A stretch of 61,290 nucleotides of DNA from an uncultured Pseudanabaenaceae cyanobacterium (GTDB taxonomy: Bacteria; Cyanobacteriota; Cyanobacteriia; PCC-9006; JAAUQQ01). Location: contig CALLAT010000088.1 of the NCBI GenBank assembly GCA_938002085.1, positions 1 to 61,290 on the forward strand. Reading direction: 5' to 3'. Below, piece after piece: positions 1 to 8,076 of this stretch (position 1 is the stretch's first letter; the number at the start of each line of letters is the position of its first letter). A program made the translations under genes and the position numbers. Below the pieces are notes generated by a model, which did not search any database, had not been told where the DNA came from, and saw only the letters and a program-made list of their open reading frames with translations.

Positions 1-277
1 ACCCTGTCGCACCTGCCCTGTCTTCAAGGTTTTAGTACCGTTCTTGACGATGGCTTCGCTTACACAATAGAGACAAGTCATATCTGCCAAACCTAGAGTA
101 GCTCTATATTATAGCTCTCACTCTCTAGCTGGACAGTGCCCAATATTGTTATCAGAAAGATGCCAGAGGAAAATCTCTTCTCCCAGATGAATTTTCCGCG
201 TATCTTTCTTTGGCCAAGCCATCACGACTCCCCCTGCATTTTCTCTACACTGTAGGGACTACCTCATCTCTTGAACT
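1..277. other. Window edge, no gene seen
   Basis: I see no convincing gene here. A 31-codon ATG frame starts at 160 but has no coding character. The DCC-family gene starts at 278, so the last ~100 nt probably hold its promoter. Confidence 0.5.
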
Positions 278-793
278 ATGACTGCTGCTTCAGCTGAATC
301 TAGCCCAACCACTGCGACTGATTCTTCATCTATCTCTGATGCCCAGCCCGCCTGGAAAATCAAGCTCCTCTACGACGGCGACTGTCCTCTGTGCTTACGA
401 GAGGTCAACTTTCTAACCAAGAAAGATGCAGGCCGAGGCTTAGTGGCATTTGTCGATGTCGCGGCAGATGACTACAGCGCTGCGGATAATGGCGGCATCG
501 ACTTTGAGACAGCCATGGGACGCATCCACGCTGTATTGCCTGATGGCTCCAGCGTGAAAAATGTGGAAGTCTTTCGCCGCATTTACGAAACCCTAGGCAT
601 GGGCTGGGTTTACGCCGCCACAAAATGGCCAGTAATTGGACCGCTTGTGGATGCTGCCTACGGCGTCTGGGCCGATCTGCGACTCAAGGTGACGGGGCGG
701 GGTGACCTCGCCGCAGTCGTCGCCCAGCGAGAGAAACGGCTCGCCCAAATGGAAGCCTGTGGTGACGAGGGGCGCTGCCAGGTGGATGGCTAA
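278..793 (+). CDS. DCC family thiol-disulfide oxidoreductase (DUF393)
   Basis: A 171-aa protein of the DCC/DUF393 family. After about 28 Ser/Thr-rich residues comes the hallmark YDGDCPLCLREV (about residues 32-43), whose CPLC is a thioredoxin-like CxxC redox pair. This is followed by a conserved VDVAADDY stretch, then an RRIYETLGMGWVY helix and a Trp-rich hydrophobic segment. The family is thought to carry out thiol/disulfide exchange on unknown substrates. There is no signal peptide, so it is probably cytoplasmic or membrane-associated. The gene is convergent with the AIM24-like gene and the two stop codons overlap at 790-793. Family is seen by motif; the substrate is unknown. Confidence 0.85.
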   Translation: MTAASAESSPTTATDSSSISDAQPAWKIKLLYDGDCPLCLREVNFLTKKDAGRGLVAFVDVAADDYSAADNGGIDFETAMGRIHAVLPDGSSVKNVEVFRRIYETLGMGWVYAATKWPVIGPLVDAAYGVWADLRLKVTGRGDLAAVVAQREKRLAQMEACGDEGRCQVDG

Positions 794-1743
794 CTCGAAA
801 CGTTCTGGAAATAAACTTCCTCATAGGGCTGCACGACGACAAAGCCTTGGCCCCTAAACTCCATCTGGAAAGACTCGCCTGAGCCTCGGCCAATCAGCGT
901 CTTGAGCTGAATATCCGTCTTAAAGCTGGGCTCCAGGTTGGCCGACCACATCACCGTGGCATTGGGGTCGGTGGTGACGGGGTTGCCTGGGGTGACGGGC
1001 AGGGTCAGCGGATCGTAGTGGCTGGTGATGGCCACCATGCCTTTGCCCTGGAGGCGAATGTTGAATAATCCGCCCGCCATCATCGACGAGATGCGGCGCA
1101 TCATGCGGATGTCGTAGCTGAGAGACTTCTCGAAGGCCAAGAGGTCATTGCCGTTGACGCAAATGGCCTCGTTGTTCAAGTTCAAGATCGTGACTTTCTT
1201 GCCGGAGTCGGCGCAGAACACGGAACCGCTACCTTTGGCTTTGGTCAGACGAGCACCTTCACCGGTCACGGCTTTCTTGAGCAGGTTGCCGATGCCCTGC
1301 TCCAACATGCCTTCCCGCTCAAATTTGACATTGCCGGTGTAGGCCACCATGGAGCCCATCTTGATCCAGACCTCGCCGTTGAGGTTGATGTCGAGCATGC
1401 GGGGGGATTCCAGCTCGAACAGGCCCTGCTGGAGATCGCGATCGCGGGTCTGCTCAACAAAAGCCTTAAGCGAATAGCGTGCTTCCGCCGGAGCCGTCTC
1501 AGCCGCTGGCTTTTCCGCCACCGCCTTTTCCACCACCGCCTTTTGAGGCTGGGCTAGATTTTGAGGCTTTGTCTGCTGGGGCCTGGCCGGAACCTGGTCT
1601 TTTGGCACACGCAGGCTAAACTGCTCCATCGCCTCGTTACTGGATAAAGGCTGGGCAGATGATGCTCCATCGGACGCCTGCCACGCCTGCGATCGCTTCG
1701 ACTGACGGCGGCGGCTGCCATCGCTGGGTGGCTGGTTTGTCAT
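790..1743 (-). CDS. AIM24/TIGR00266-family protein with N-terminal extension
   Basis: 317 aa. Residues from about 88 onward form the AIM24-type all-beta domain, recognisable by repeated hydrophobic strands, MGSMVAYTGNVKFE, a Lys/Gly-rich ARLTKAKGSGSVFCA stretch, and a C-terminal GRGSGESFQMEFRGQGFVVVQ. Bacterial relatives are ~220-260 aa and have no settled function; yeast AIM24 is mitochondrial. The first ~85 residues are Gln/Ala/Pro/Lys-rich, with a short KAVVEKAVAEKPAAE repeat, and look disordered. No signal peptide or membrane helix is seen. The gene overlaps the DCC-family stop codon tail to tail. Family is fairly sure; role unknown. Confidence 0.78.
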   Translation of the reverse strand: MTNQPPSDGSRRRQSKRSQAWQASDGASSAQPLSSNEAMEQFSLRVPKDQVPARPQQTKPQNLAQPQKAVVEKAVAEKPAAETAPAEARYSLKAFVEQTRDRDLQQGLFELESPRMLDINLNGEVWIKMGSMVAYTGNVKFEREGMLEQGIGNLLKKAVTGEGARLTKAKGSGSVFCADSGKKVTILNLNNEAICVNGNDLLAFEKSLSYDIRMMRRISSMMAGGLFNIRLQGKGMVAITSHYDPLTLPVTPGNPVTTDPNATVMWSANLEPSFKTDIQLKTLIGRGSGESFQMEFRGQGFVVVQPYEEVYFQNVSS

Positions 1744-1879
1744 GGGTCACATCAATGGGTAGAGACGGTTCCTCTGAATCTTCAGAGGTGACATATTATG
1801 CCTGATGGAGAGTCATTTCTAGATAAAACTCGCTAGGTCTCGCTCTGCTTTCTTGGACTGCGTCATGACTGGGCAGTGA

Positions 1880-2548
1880 TTAAATAACTCGTTTAAAGCC
1901 CGATGTCTTCGGAGCTGCTGGCGTCTTGTGATAGTTGTGCTCGCGGAACCAGAGGTTGCAAGCCCACTTCTCTCCCGCTTCCACTGGCAGGCCACCGTGC
2001 AGACTTGCTGGGTGGCGCAGGGCAGTTCCGGTATGGCAGTTATGGAACAGCACCATGCGGCCTTTGATGGCGCGAACTTCCATATCTAGTTTGGGGAAAC
2101 AGGTGCCCCCACCGGCTTCCACATCATTGAGATAGAGCAAGCAAGTCACTAGACGCTGACCGCCGCGTTCCATGCAGCGCTTGCCCCGTTCTGTTCCGGC
2201 ATCCCAAGCATCAAAGTGGGGGCGATACTCCTGGGTCTCGGCATAGTGGATGACCTGGAGGGATTCGGCGTGGGTGAGGGGGATGTTGACTAGCTTAGAG
2301 ATGCGATCGCATAACGCTGCAATCACCTCCGTTTGTCGATGGCGTACCCAGCAGTTCTGGCCCGTACGCCCCGTGCTAATTTTGCCCGCTTTGTCATCGC
2401 TGACCACCGCTCGCTGGAGGTTGGCTTGGGCTGCTGCGATTAATGCTGAGGTTTCGTGGTCCTGGAGGAAGTCCTCGAAGACGTAGACGATGGGTTCGTC
2501 GTTGACCTGTTGGCCGATGTTGTACTGCGATTGAATGGGCAAAGTCAT
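1880..2548 (-). CDS. 2OG-Fe(II) oxygenase (prolyl 4-hydroxylase-like)
   Basis: 222 aa, matching the catalytic domain of P4Hc-type dioxygenases. The iron ligands are visible: H111 and D113 in YRPHFDAWD and distal H184 in ASLHGGLPV. K194 (GEKWACNLWFR) is placed to bind the 2-oxoglutarate carboxylate. Between them is the typical LYLNDVEAGGGTCFP strand-turn. Such enzymes hydroxylate prolyl or other residues using O2, ascorbate and 2-oxoglutarate; the bacterial substrate is not predictable. There is no signal peptide. The ATG start precedes MTLPIQSQYNIGQQ directly, and a single gene is likely. Confidence 0.88.
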   Translation of the reverse strand: MTLPIQSQYNIGQQVNDEPIVYVFEDFLQDHETSALIAAAQANLQRAVVSDDKAGKISTGRTGQNCWVRHRQTEVIAALCDRISKLVNIPLTHAESLQVIHYAETQEYRPHFDAWDAGTERGKRCMERGGQRLVTCLLYLNDVEAGGGTCFPKLDMEVRAIKGRMVLFHNCHTGTALRHPASLHGGLPVEAGEKWACNLWFREHNYHKTPAAPKTSGFKRVI

Positions 2549-2620
2549 GGGCAGATTTTAGAGCGGCCTGGGCAATCCTAATGTGGCCTGGGGTCTTTAG
2601 CTGTTGCTATTCCGCTTTCG

Positions 2621-2872
2621 TTATTCCGTTTTAAACTCATCCCATTTCTTGCTCAGCCAGCTACTGGCTCCGCTGACGAGGGCTCCGGCCATAATTAAGC
2701 CGATCGCGGGCATGAATACGGGCTCCCAGAGACGGTGCCAGGCATCGAAGCCCAGGGGGATGTCTAGGCTGCGGCCCACCAAGGCAATCACAAACCAGAG
2801 GAAGCTGGCGAGGACGAAGAAGAAGTCGATCGTCAAAAACAGGTTGAGGCCGTTGAGCAGCTTGTCTTTCAT
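2621..2872 (-). CDS. Small two-helix membrane protein, unknown
   Basis: 83 aa. There are two hydrophobic segments, FLTIDFFFVLASFLWFVIALV (about residues 12-32, 20+ residues) and MPAIGLIMAGALVSGASSWL (about 54-73), and a charged C-terminus KKWDEFKTE. It is probably an integral membrane protein of the inner or thylakoid membrane. I do not recognise the family. It lies between the oxygenase and TPR genes on the same strand and is separated from the TPR gene by a 220-nt repeat-bearing spacer. Coding character is reasonable: the hydrophobic pattern is clear and an ATG start is present. Confidence 0.65.
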   Translation of the reverse strand: MKDKLLNGLNLFLTIDFFFVLASFLWFVIALVGRSLDIPLGFDAWHRLWEPVFMPAIGLIMAGALVSGASSWLSKKWDEFKTE

Positions 2873-2981
2873 GGCGATGCTGTGGGGCTTAGGCGGTGTG
2901 AATGTCGAAGGATCTCAATCTGGCTTGGGCCTGGGTCTGGGCGGGTTTTGGCGGTTGATGGCGGAGGAACAGCATCAATTC

Positions 2982-3079
2982 TGGCTAAACCCACCCTACG
3001 GTTTGGTACGGTTTGGCGGTTTTGGCGGTGGATGTTGGTTATGCACCGTCGTGATTTGGCTAAACCCACCCTACGGTTT
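2982..3079. repeat. Direct repeat pair, 'tggctaaacccaccctacgg'
   Basis: The same 23-nt string starting tggctaaacccaccctacgg occurs at 2982-3004 and again at 3057-3079, 75 bp apart, just downstream of the TPR gene. Related ACCCACCCTACG words recur elsewhere, for example near 36440. It looks like a remnant of a dispersed cyanobacterial intergenic repeat. Confidence 0.7.
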
Positions 3080-3095
3080 TGTGGCGGTTGGATGT

Positions 3096-3515
3096 TTATT
3101 CGAAGATCCAATCTTGGACCTTTTTGAGGCTTTTCCAATCGGGCTTGCGTTTGAAGCCGTCGGCGATGCTTTCTTCGACTTCGGTTTTCAGCTCCTCGGA
3201 GATGGTGACAAGTTGTTGGGCGGCTTCGATGTGGTCGCGGACGCCTTTCTTGCCGCTCTCGATCATGGCCATGGAGAGGTTGATTCTCGCCTGGGGATCT
3301 TGGGGGTTGAGCTTGACGGCGCGGCTAGCGGCTTTGAAGGCGAGCTCGGGCTTGCTGTCGATGAGGTACAGCCAGGAAAGACAGGTCCAGGCGGGGCTGC
3401 TCTTGGGGGCGCGATCGCACAGGCTTTTGAACACTGGGATGAGGTCCCCCACGGGTTCACCGTTGCTATAACGCTCAATGCCGCTGCTGAATAGCTCTTC
3501 TGCTGTCTGGGCCAT
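3096..3515 (-). CDS. Tetratricopeptide repeat protein
   Basis: 139 aa. At least two TPR-like helix pairs can be read: about residues 36-69 (SSPAWTCLSWLYLIDSKPEL) and about 59-95 (AFKAASRAVKLNPQDPQARI). Both have the W/A/G/Y/A/P spacing of the motif. The C-terminus has a further amphipathic helix and a KSLKKVQDWIFE end. There is no signal peptide, so it is likely a cytoplasmic scaffold. Small TPR proteins with this N-terminus (AEELFSSGIERY) are common in cyanobacteria. The partner is not identifiable from the context. Confidence 0.8.
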   Translation of the reverse strand: MAQTAEELFSSGIERYSNGEPVGDLIPVFKSLCDRAPKSSPAWTCLSWLYLIDSKPELAFKAASRAVKLNPQDPQARINLSMAMIESGKKGVRDHIEAAQQLVTISEELKTEVEESIADGFKRKPDWKSLKKVQDWIFE

Positions 3516-3654
3516 GGTTTAGGGACGTAAATGGTAAAGTCTTGCAAACTAAAGGCGTACAGCCTCGTTTCTAAGTAGAAACGGTTCAACGGTACGCCCT
3601 TGGCTAATTCAAAATCTCGTTCAATATATTGCCATGCTGTGTGGCAATTCTTGG

Positions 3655-3677
3655 GGGACATGGCATGCCATATCCCT
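3655..3677. repeat. Palindromic repeat copy 1 (GGGACATGGCATGCC type)
   Basis: An almost perfect palindrome, gggacatggcatgcca then tatccct. It lies between the TPR gene and the Fe-S carrier gene. A second copy with the same arms (gggacatg/catgtccc) is at 47769-47796, so this is a dispersed hairpin repeat and not a site unique to this gene. Next to the 3' end of the Fe-S carrier gene it might help terminate transcription, but no T-run follows. Confidence 0.7.
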
Positions 3678-3690
3678 ACCACTGGATTGA

Positions 3691-4068
3691 TTAGGCCGAG
3701 AAGGACTTGCCGCAGCCGCAGGTTGCTGTGGCATTGGGATTGGTGAACTGGAAGCCGCCGCCAATGAGCTCGTTGCTGTAGTCCAGCATCATGCCGTAGA
3801 TGTAGAGCAGACTCTTGGGGTCGCAGACCACCTGGAAGCCATCGTAGTCGTACACTTCATCCTTTTCCATGATGCTCTCAGGGGTGGCAAAGTCCATCTT
3901 GTAGGACATGCCGGAGCAACCCCCATTGGTTACGCCAACCCGCAGCAACATATCCTTACCTTGCTGTTCCCGTAGGGCTTTAAGCTGAACGAGGGCCTTT
4001 TCGCTGATTAAAATGCCTTTGTCGTCAACGGTTGGCGCGGCCAAGGTTTCAGTGGAAGTCATGGTCAT
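3691..4068 (-). CDS. A-type iron-sulfur carrier (IscA/SufA/HesB family)
   Basis: 125 aa. It shows the three-cysteine signature of A-type carriers: Cys in [16 protein letters not shown] (about residue 51) and the pair in CGCGKSF at the C-terminus. These bind or deliver Fe-S clusters to apoproteins with the SUF machinery in the cytosol. The length fits the family once a ~17-residue Thr/Ala-rich N-terminal extension is counted. It stands alone here: no suf or isc partners are nearby, as is common in cyanobacteria. The 5' end is divergent from the 361-aa hypothetical gene. Assignment to IscA versus SufA is not possible by eye. Confidence 0.92.
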   Translation of the reverse strand: MTMTSTETLAAPTVDDKGILISEKALVQLKALREQQGKDMLLRVGVTNGGCSGMSYKMDFATPESIMEKDEVYDYDGFQVVCDPKSLLYIYGMMLDYSNELIGGGFQFTNPNATATCGCGKSFSA

Positions 4069-4273
4069 TCAGCATCACTTAAGGTACGGTTGCCCAGTCT
4101 CAACGATTGCATTGAGATTAAGGGTCTGTATTGGCTCCATTGTAGCGACTTCCCTTGCGATTCCCATGTCGTCGCAGTCGCAGTGATGCAAAGCTTGACG
4201 ATAGGCCTGAGATAATGACTCAGCGCTTCAGCCCATTTGTGCGATTTCGTTTATGGATAAGCTCAACGCTTGT

Positions 4274-4304
4274 CCCAACGGAGATTTTCAAAATCTCCGT
4301 TGGG
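4274..4304. promoter_or_regulatory. Perfect 15-bp inverted repeat (hairpin)
   Basis: Arms cccaacggagatttt and aaaatctccgttggg are separated by a single C and form a very stable stem-loop. It lies between the divergent Fe-S carrier gene and the 361-aa gene, 58 nt before the ATG of the latter. It is not followed by a T-run on the + strand. It could be a 5'-UTR hairpin, a protein-binding site or a dispersed repeat. Confidence 0.7.
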
Positions 4305-4362
4305 CGTTTCCCGAAACGCTAAGGCAGTCGCGCCCCTGTTCCCTTGTTGTCACAACTCGCCC

Positions 4363-5448
4363 ATGGATTGTCTGAGCTCGACTACGATTCACCGCCTTCG
4401 CCGCTTGCCCCAGCAGCCGGAGAGCGTGTGGGAAGGCGATCGCCTGGCGCTCAATGCGGAGGTGCTCAATCCTGAACAACCGACAGAATCCAAACGGGCG
4501 GACTGTTTTGTCTGGGTGGATGAATCGCAACAACTGGTGCGTGGAATTGATGCCGTGATGGCGGGGGATGGCCCCACGGCTTTTGTCCAGTCTTTGCTCA
4601 AGGCCATGGAAGAGCCCCTGGGCTGGCCCGATGAGCCGACGGAGCCCCAGCGACCCAGTCGGATTGTGGTGCGCGATCGCGAGCTGCATTTCCTCCTGCG
4701 TGGCATGTTGCGCGAGCTAGATATTTGTGTGCAGTACCAGCCCGAGCTGCCCCTGGTAGATGAGTTGTTGCCTGGCCTGCGCGAACTGATGGGCATGGCC
4801 GATGACATTTCTGAACGGCTCTACAACGTTCTCGCAGACAAAGCTTACGACCTCTGGCAAATCGCCCCCTGGAAGCGGCTACTGGACAGCGAAATCCTCT
4901 CGGTGGAAATGAAGGCCCTAGGCATCACTTCGCCGCTGTATGTCTCTGTAATTGGACGGTTGGGACTGGAGCAAGGCGTTGTCATCTACCGCTCGCTCAA
5001 TGCCCTCACGGCCTTCCGCGAAGCCGTGACCCAAGCGGGTGACAATCCTCTGGCGCTACAGGCTGCGTTTGAAAACCAAGACTGTCTATTTTTGAATTAC
5101 GAACCCAAGGTGGAAACGCCCTTTGTGCGACGGCCTCGCTTGGTGACCCGGCCCAAATGGGATGATATTGATCTGGACTTTGGCTCGATTCATCCCACCG
5201 AAGGCATGCGATCGCGCCTAGACCTAACTGAGCTATCGATCCTCTACGGCACCCTAGAAGCCATCCTGCGCTTTTGGAGTAGCCGTCGCCAAAAGTTTAG
5301 CCAAGGTAGCTTCCCCCCCTGCAAGAGCCGCTACAAAATTGCCATCCCCCCTGCCCTCCAGCCCGTTGAGGATATGGAGCCTGTGATGATTACCGTGAAG
5401 ACTCAGCCCGTCCTGGCTCGGGCCTTTTCGCCCGTGCCTGTTAGTTGA
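4363..5448 (+). CDS. Conserved-looking cytoplasmic protein, possibly DUF6930
   Basis: 361 aa from the ATG at 4363. An in-frame TTG at 4270 lies inside the hairpin region and would add 31 residues of poor character, so the ATG is preferred. No membrane segment or signal is seen. Features include a Trp-acidic N-terminus (VWEGDRLALNAEVLNPEQ), an RIVVRDRELHFLLRGMLREL block (about residues 102-121) and a Pro/Val-rich C-terminus. The pattern reminds me of cyanobacterial DUF6930/plasmid pRiA4b-like proteins, with low certainty. No catalytic motif was found. A strong terminator follows at 5509-5552. Confidence 0.75.
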   Translation: MDCLSSTTIHRLRRLPQQPESVWEGDRLALNAEVLNPEQPTESKRADCFVWVDESQQLVRGIDAVMAGDGPTAFVQSLLKAMEEPLGWPDEPTEPQRPSRIVVRDRELHFLLRGMLRELDICVQYQPELPLVDELLPGLRELMGMADDISERLYNVLADKAYDLWQIAPWKRLLDSEILSVEMKALGITSPLYVSVIGRLGLEQGVVIYRSLNALTAFREAVTQAGDNPLALQAAFENQDCLFLNYEPKVETPFVRRPRLVTRPKWDDIDLDFGSIHPTEGMRSRLDLTELSILYGTLEAILRFWSSRRQKFSQGSFPPCKSRYKIAIPPALQPVEDMEPVMITVKTQPVLARAFSPVPVS

Positions 5449-5508
5449 GCCTGGAAGCTGAACTGAGAGAGTGAGATCTGAGATTGAGCCCCCTAATATT
5501 GGGTAAGC

Positions 5509-5552
5509 AAATGAGAAAGGCTGAGGCATTATTGCCTCAGCCTTTCTCATTT
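5509..5552. terminator. Strong bidirectional terminator hairpin
   Basis: Arms aaatgagaaaggctgaggca and tgcctcagcctttctcattt form a perfect 20-bp stem with the loop ttat. Both ends carry A/T-rich sides, so it can serve the + strand 361-aa gene and the - strand DUF4090 gene that converge here. Confidence 0.88.
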
Positions 5553-5605
5553 CTAATCGTGAACTTAGTCAGGTGGTCTAGCAACTAAGCCATGGCAAAT
5601 GGCTC

Positions 5606-5893
5606 TTATTTGCCACCGTAATAGAATGCAACTTCCTTGTCCTTCAGGCCTGGCCAGCCAGCATCCACTAGCTTTTGATTTAGCTCATCCTGGGGAATGT
5701 GCTTGGCACCAATGCGAACAATGCGCGATCGCATGCTGTTCGTCACGCCACTGCGCTTACGGTTGCCTTCCAAGCCCATCACGCTAGTGTAAAGCTCTAG
5801 CTTGTCGGCAGGGATGGGGGAACCATCAAGGTCGAGGCCTTTGGCAATGGCGGCATCAACAGCTTCGGCACCGGACTGTGCTTGATCACTCAT
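5606..5893 (-). CDS. DUF4090 family small cyanobacterial protein
   Basis: 95 aa. The sequence AVDAAIAKGLDLDGSPIPADKLELY, followed by MRSRIVRIGAKHIPQDELNQKL and a C-terminal KDKEVAFYYGG, matches the cyanobacteria-specific DUF4090 family as I remember it. It is soluble, with no signal or membrane helix, and a basic RSRIVRIGAKH helix might bind nucleic acid or protein. The family has no known function. It is transcribed alone: the upstream region (5894-6015) separates it from tRNA-Val, and the strong hairpin at 5509-5552 ends it. Confidence 0.75.
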   Translation of the reverse strand: MSDQAQSGAEAVDAAIAKGLDLDGSPIPADKLELYTSVMGLEGNRKRSGVTNSMRSRIVRIGAKHIPQDELNQKLVDAGWPGLKDKEVAFYYGGK

Positions 5894-6015
5894 GGAAATA
5901 GAAACTCCAGTTCTGCATGATCAAGCCTACCGAGCAATCGGCGATTCTAGAGCCTTGATCTATGGGGCTATTAGCCTGACACAAGACCTAACCTGGCCAA
6001 ACCCTGCAATGCCAT

Positions 6016-6048
6016 AAAAAAACAGCCCCCAGGAATTCCTAAGGACTG
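6016..6048 (-). terminator. Terminator downstream of tRNA-Val
   Basis: Read on the - strand: AACAGTCC, then the palindrome AGGAATTCCT, then GGGGCTGTT and seven Ts. The stem is imperfect but the T-run makes an intrinsic terminator 25 nt after the tRNA 3' end. Confidence 0.7.
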
Positions 6049-6072
6049 TTGGCCTCTGAGAGGCTGAAGTGA

Positions 6073-6144
6073 TGGGCGATACTGGACTTGAACCAGTGAC
6101 AGCCTGCTTGTAAGGCAGGAGCTCTACCACTGAGCTAATCGCCC
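6073..6144 (-). tRNA. tRNA-Val(UAC)
   Basis: 72 nt on the minus strand. The acceptor GGGCGAT pairs with ATCGCCC, discriminator A, and U8-A9 are present. The D stem is GCTC/GAGC, the anticodon stem CCTGC/GCAGG with loop CTTACAA giving anticodon TAC. The T stem is ACTGG/CCAGT with loop TTCAAGT. CCA is not encoded. All stems are perfectly paired, so it is a functional valine tRNA reading GUA and probably GUG/GUU codons. Confidence 0.96.
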
Positions 6145-6216
6145 CAACGGTTTAAAACCATATCACAGTTAATCCAACGTTTGGAATATATCGCCTAAAA
6201 TAGCTCCCCATCAGCG

Positions 6217-7398
6217 TTACAGCAATGTCAGTAGGCAGAGCAGCAGCGCCTCAGTCCATTCCACCACCGCGCCATAGGTGTCGCCGGTATGGCCTCCCAG
6301 CTGACGATCAAACCAGGCTCCTGTGCCGAAGGCGATCGCAAAGCCTCCCAGCACCATGCCCACGGCCAATATCCAACGATAGGGAAAGAGCCAAATAAAC
6401 AGCGCGCTCAACCCCAGTAGTGCAATCAGCCCAGGCCAGAGGTCATCGGGCGATCGCAACTGCCGCTTGTGGAACGCCCCTTTCCCTTCAACCTTGAGAT
6501 AGACATAGCGGTCAATCGCCAATACCTGGCCCCAGCGCCCCCAACCCATCGCTGCCATCAGCGCCACTGTGCGGCTTACCGGATCCACCGGCAATGCCAT
6601 TAGCGCTGCAAACTTAAGCAGCAGCAGCGACATCGCCGCCATCACCCCAAAAGCGCCCGTTACGCTATCGCTCATTACTGCCAGGCGACGCTTCGGGTCC
6701 ATCACTGCCAGGCCATCCGCGCTGTCCATGGCACCATCCATATGCAGACCCCCGGTTAGGCCCAGCCAGCTCACCACCACAATGGCCGTGCGCAACCCCG
6801 CATTCATACCCAGGGCTCCCAAGCCCCAGTCTGCAATTCCTAGCCCTAGGCCCAGTAGCAATCCCACCCAGGGCGCAAAGCGAGCAATGCGGTGAAACTC
6901 CTGGCGTTGGGAAAAGGGGATCGGCAGCAGCGTGTAGAAGGTCAGGCTGGCGAAAAATTGAGCCACGCTGCGCCCAAGCACCTGCTGAAGGAGCTGTAGG
7001 ACTTTGACACCGCCGTTCCCCTCCGGTTTTTGAGCTGGACTCGCGGGGCGAGCAGGCTCCGGAGTCGTTGAAGTCTCAACAGTGGAAGTTGCAGCTGCCT
7101 GCTCCTTGGTTTCCTCGGGGGCATCCTCAGATATCTGGCTAGCGACGGCCTGGCTGGCCTCAATGGGGGGGGATGGCATCTCAGCTTGTTCCGGCGGGAT
7201 GACTGTCTCCCTTTGCTCCCAAGCGCCTTTGTCCTGGGGCCGGTTCAAATTGCGAAGTAAGGCAGCAGCCCGACGGAGCAGCAACATCGGAATTGACCTG
7301 CGCGATCGCCTGGGACTTCTCTGCAAGACCTCTGCTGAAGGGCGAGCGGGATCTCGCACATCAGTCAAATTGTTCACCGTATTTTTACGGGGTTTCAT
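6217..7398 (-). CDS. cobS: Adenosylcobinamide-GDP ribazoletransferase with long N-terminal extension
   Basis: 393 aa. From about residue 143 (AQFFASLTFYTLLPIPF) the protein is a typical CobS, the membrane enzyme that joins adenosylcobinamide-GDP and alpha-ribazole, the last step of the lower B12 (in cyanobacteria, pseudo-B12) pathway. Diagnostic parts are GLTGGLHMDGAMDSADGL, the Asp-rich Mg site, DSVTGAFGVMA, and several membrane helices. Normal CobS is ~250 aa. The first ~140 residues here are Pro/Glu/Ala/Thr-rich and look disordered, apart from a basic RRSRRSIPMLLLRRAAALL. No ATG lies near the usual start, so the extension may be real. No other cob genes are in the window. Confidence 0.9.
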   Translation of the reverse strand: MKPRKNTVNNLTDVRDPARPSAEVLQRSPRRSRRSIPMLLLRRAAALLRNLNRPQDKGAWEQRETVIPPEQAEMPSPPIEASQAVASQISEDAPEETKEQAAATSTVETSTTPEPARPASPAQKPEGNGGVKVLQLLQQVLGRSVAQFFASLTFYTLLPIPFSQRQEFHRIARFAPWVGLLLGLGLGIADWGLGALGMNAGLRTAIVVVSWLGLTGGLHMDGAMDSADGLAVMDPKRRLAVMSDSVTGAFGVMAAMSLLLLKFAALMALPVDPVSRTVALMAAMGWGRWGQVLAIDRYVYLKVEGKGAFHKRQLRSPDDLWPGLIALLGLSALFIWLFPYRWILAVGMVLGGFAIAFGTGAWFDRQLGGHTGDTYGAVVEWTEALLLCLLTLL

Positions 7399-8076
7399 AG
7401 GTGCGCACTGGTAGAGCAGAGGGGCATATTCCCCCGAAATCAGCCTACCGCACCCTTGAAGGGCCTCAACCCTCCTGCTTTTACCTCACCCGGATTGCTG
7501 CTGAGGCGATCGCGTTCAAGTTCAGTTTGATTCTTGACTGTTCTGAGGCGGAACCTCTCTCTGCCTAATGGTTTCAGGGCTTAATTGTATCCTTGGCCCA
7601 GCTATGAAGTATTTGTTGGACAGAGCCATATATGGCACCTTCCTCAATCGTCAAGGGTTAGAAATGGCCTGCAAATAAAGGCGAAATTTTCCCTTCTCCG
7701 CGTTTTAGCGGAACCGTCTGGCTAGAGACAAAGGCCATAATCGATTTAGAGCAGGACTAAAGCCCCTAGGCGTAGTTTTTCCGTCTCGCCATACTGAGGT
7801 GGGTCACCAGTCTCAGGGTTTATAGTGAGAATGCAGCCCCTCAAAATCAGAGAACAGGGTAAAAATGCGGTGTTGCTCAGTGGATGCGCTGACGGACACC
7901 CCATGGCCCAATTTTCTGGCCAAGCAGAAATACGGAACAGTTTCCGGGTTTCTGTGTTTGAGTTGTGGAAGCTACTGCAAGCGATGGAGTAACAAGGAGG
8001 CTTTGACCCCTTGCCTCAACCCATTGCCCCGCGCAGTATGAGCTGCACCCACTGCTGACTGTCGTCCAACCGCGAA
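7399..8076. other. 678-nt intergenic region
   Basis: This lies between the 5' end of cobS and the 156-aa gene. It holds the cobS promoter region. No B12-riboswitch box was recognised near cobS. The only possible coding frame is the 53-codon ORF at 7831-7992, listed separately. Otherwise I see nothing definite. Confidence 0.5.
7831..7992 (+). CDS. Possible 53-aa protein, unsure
   Basis: An ATG-started 53-codon frame beginning MQPLKIREQGKNAVLLSGCA and ending ELWKLLQAME*. It has no signal or membrane helix, and the Shine-Dalgarno region is poor. An overlapping frame from ATG 7865 gives a Cys-rich 58-codon alternative, which lowers confidence in either. It sits ~85 nt before the 156-aa gene. Nothing in it was recognised. 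Confidence 0.2.
   Translation: MQPLKIREQGKNAVLLSGCADGHPMAQFSGQAEIRNSFRVSVFELWKLLQAME

Noticed and set aside
160-255. 31-codon ATG frame before the DCC gene
   Set aside because: No ribosome-binding site, no recognisable pattern, too short to support.
7865-8041. Cys-rich 58-codon frame from ATG 7865
   Set aside because: Overlaps the alternative 53-codon frame and has no upstream signal; the Cys content looks accidental.
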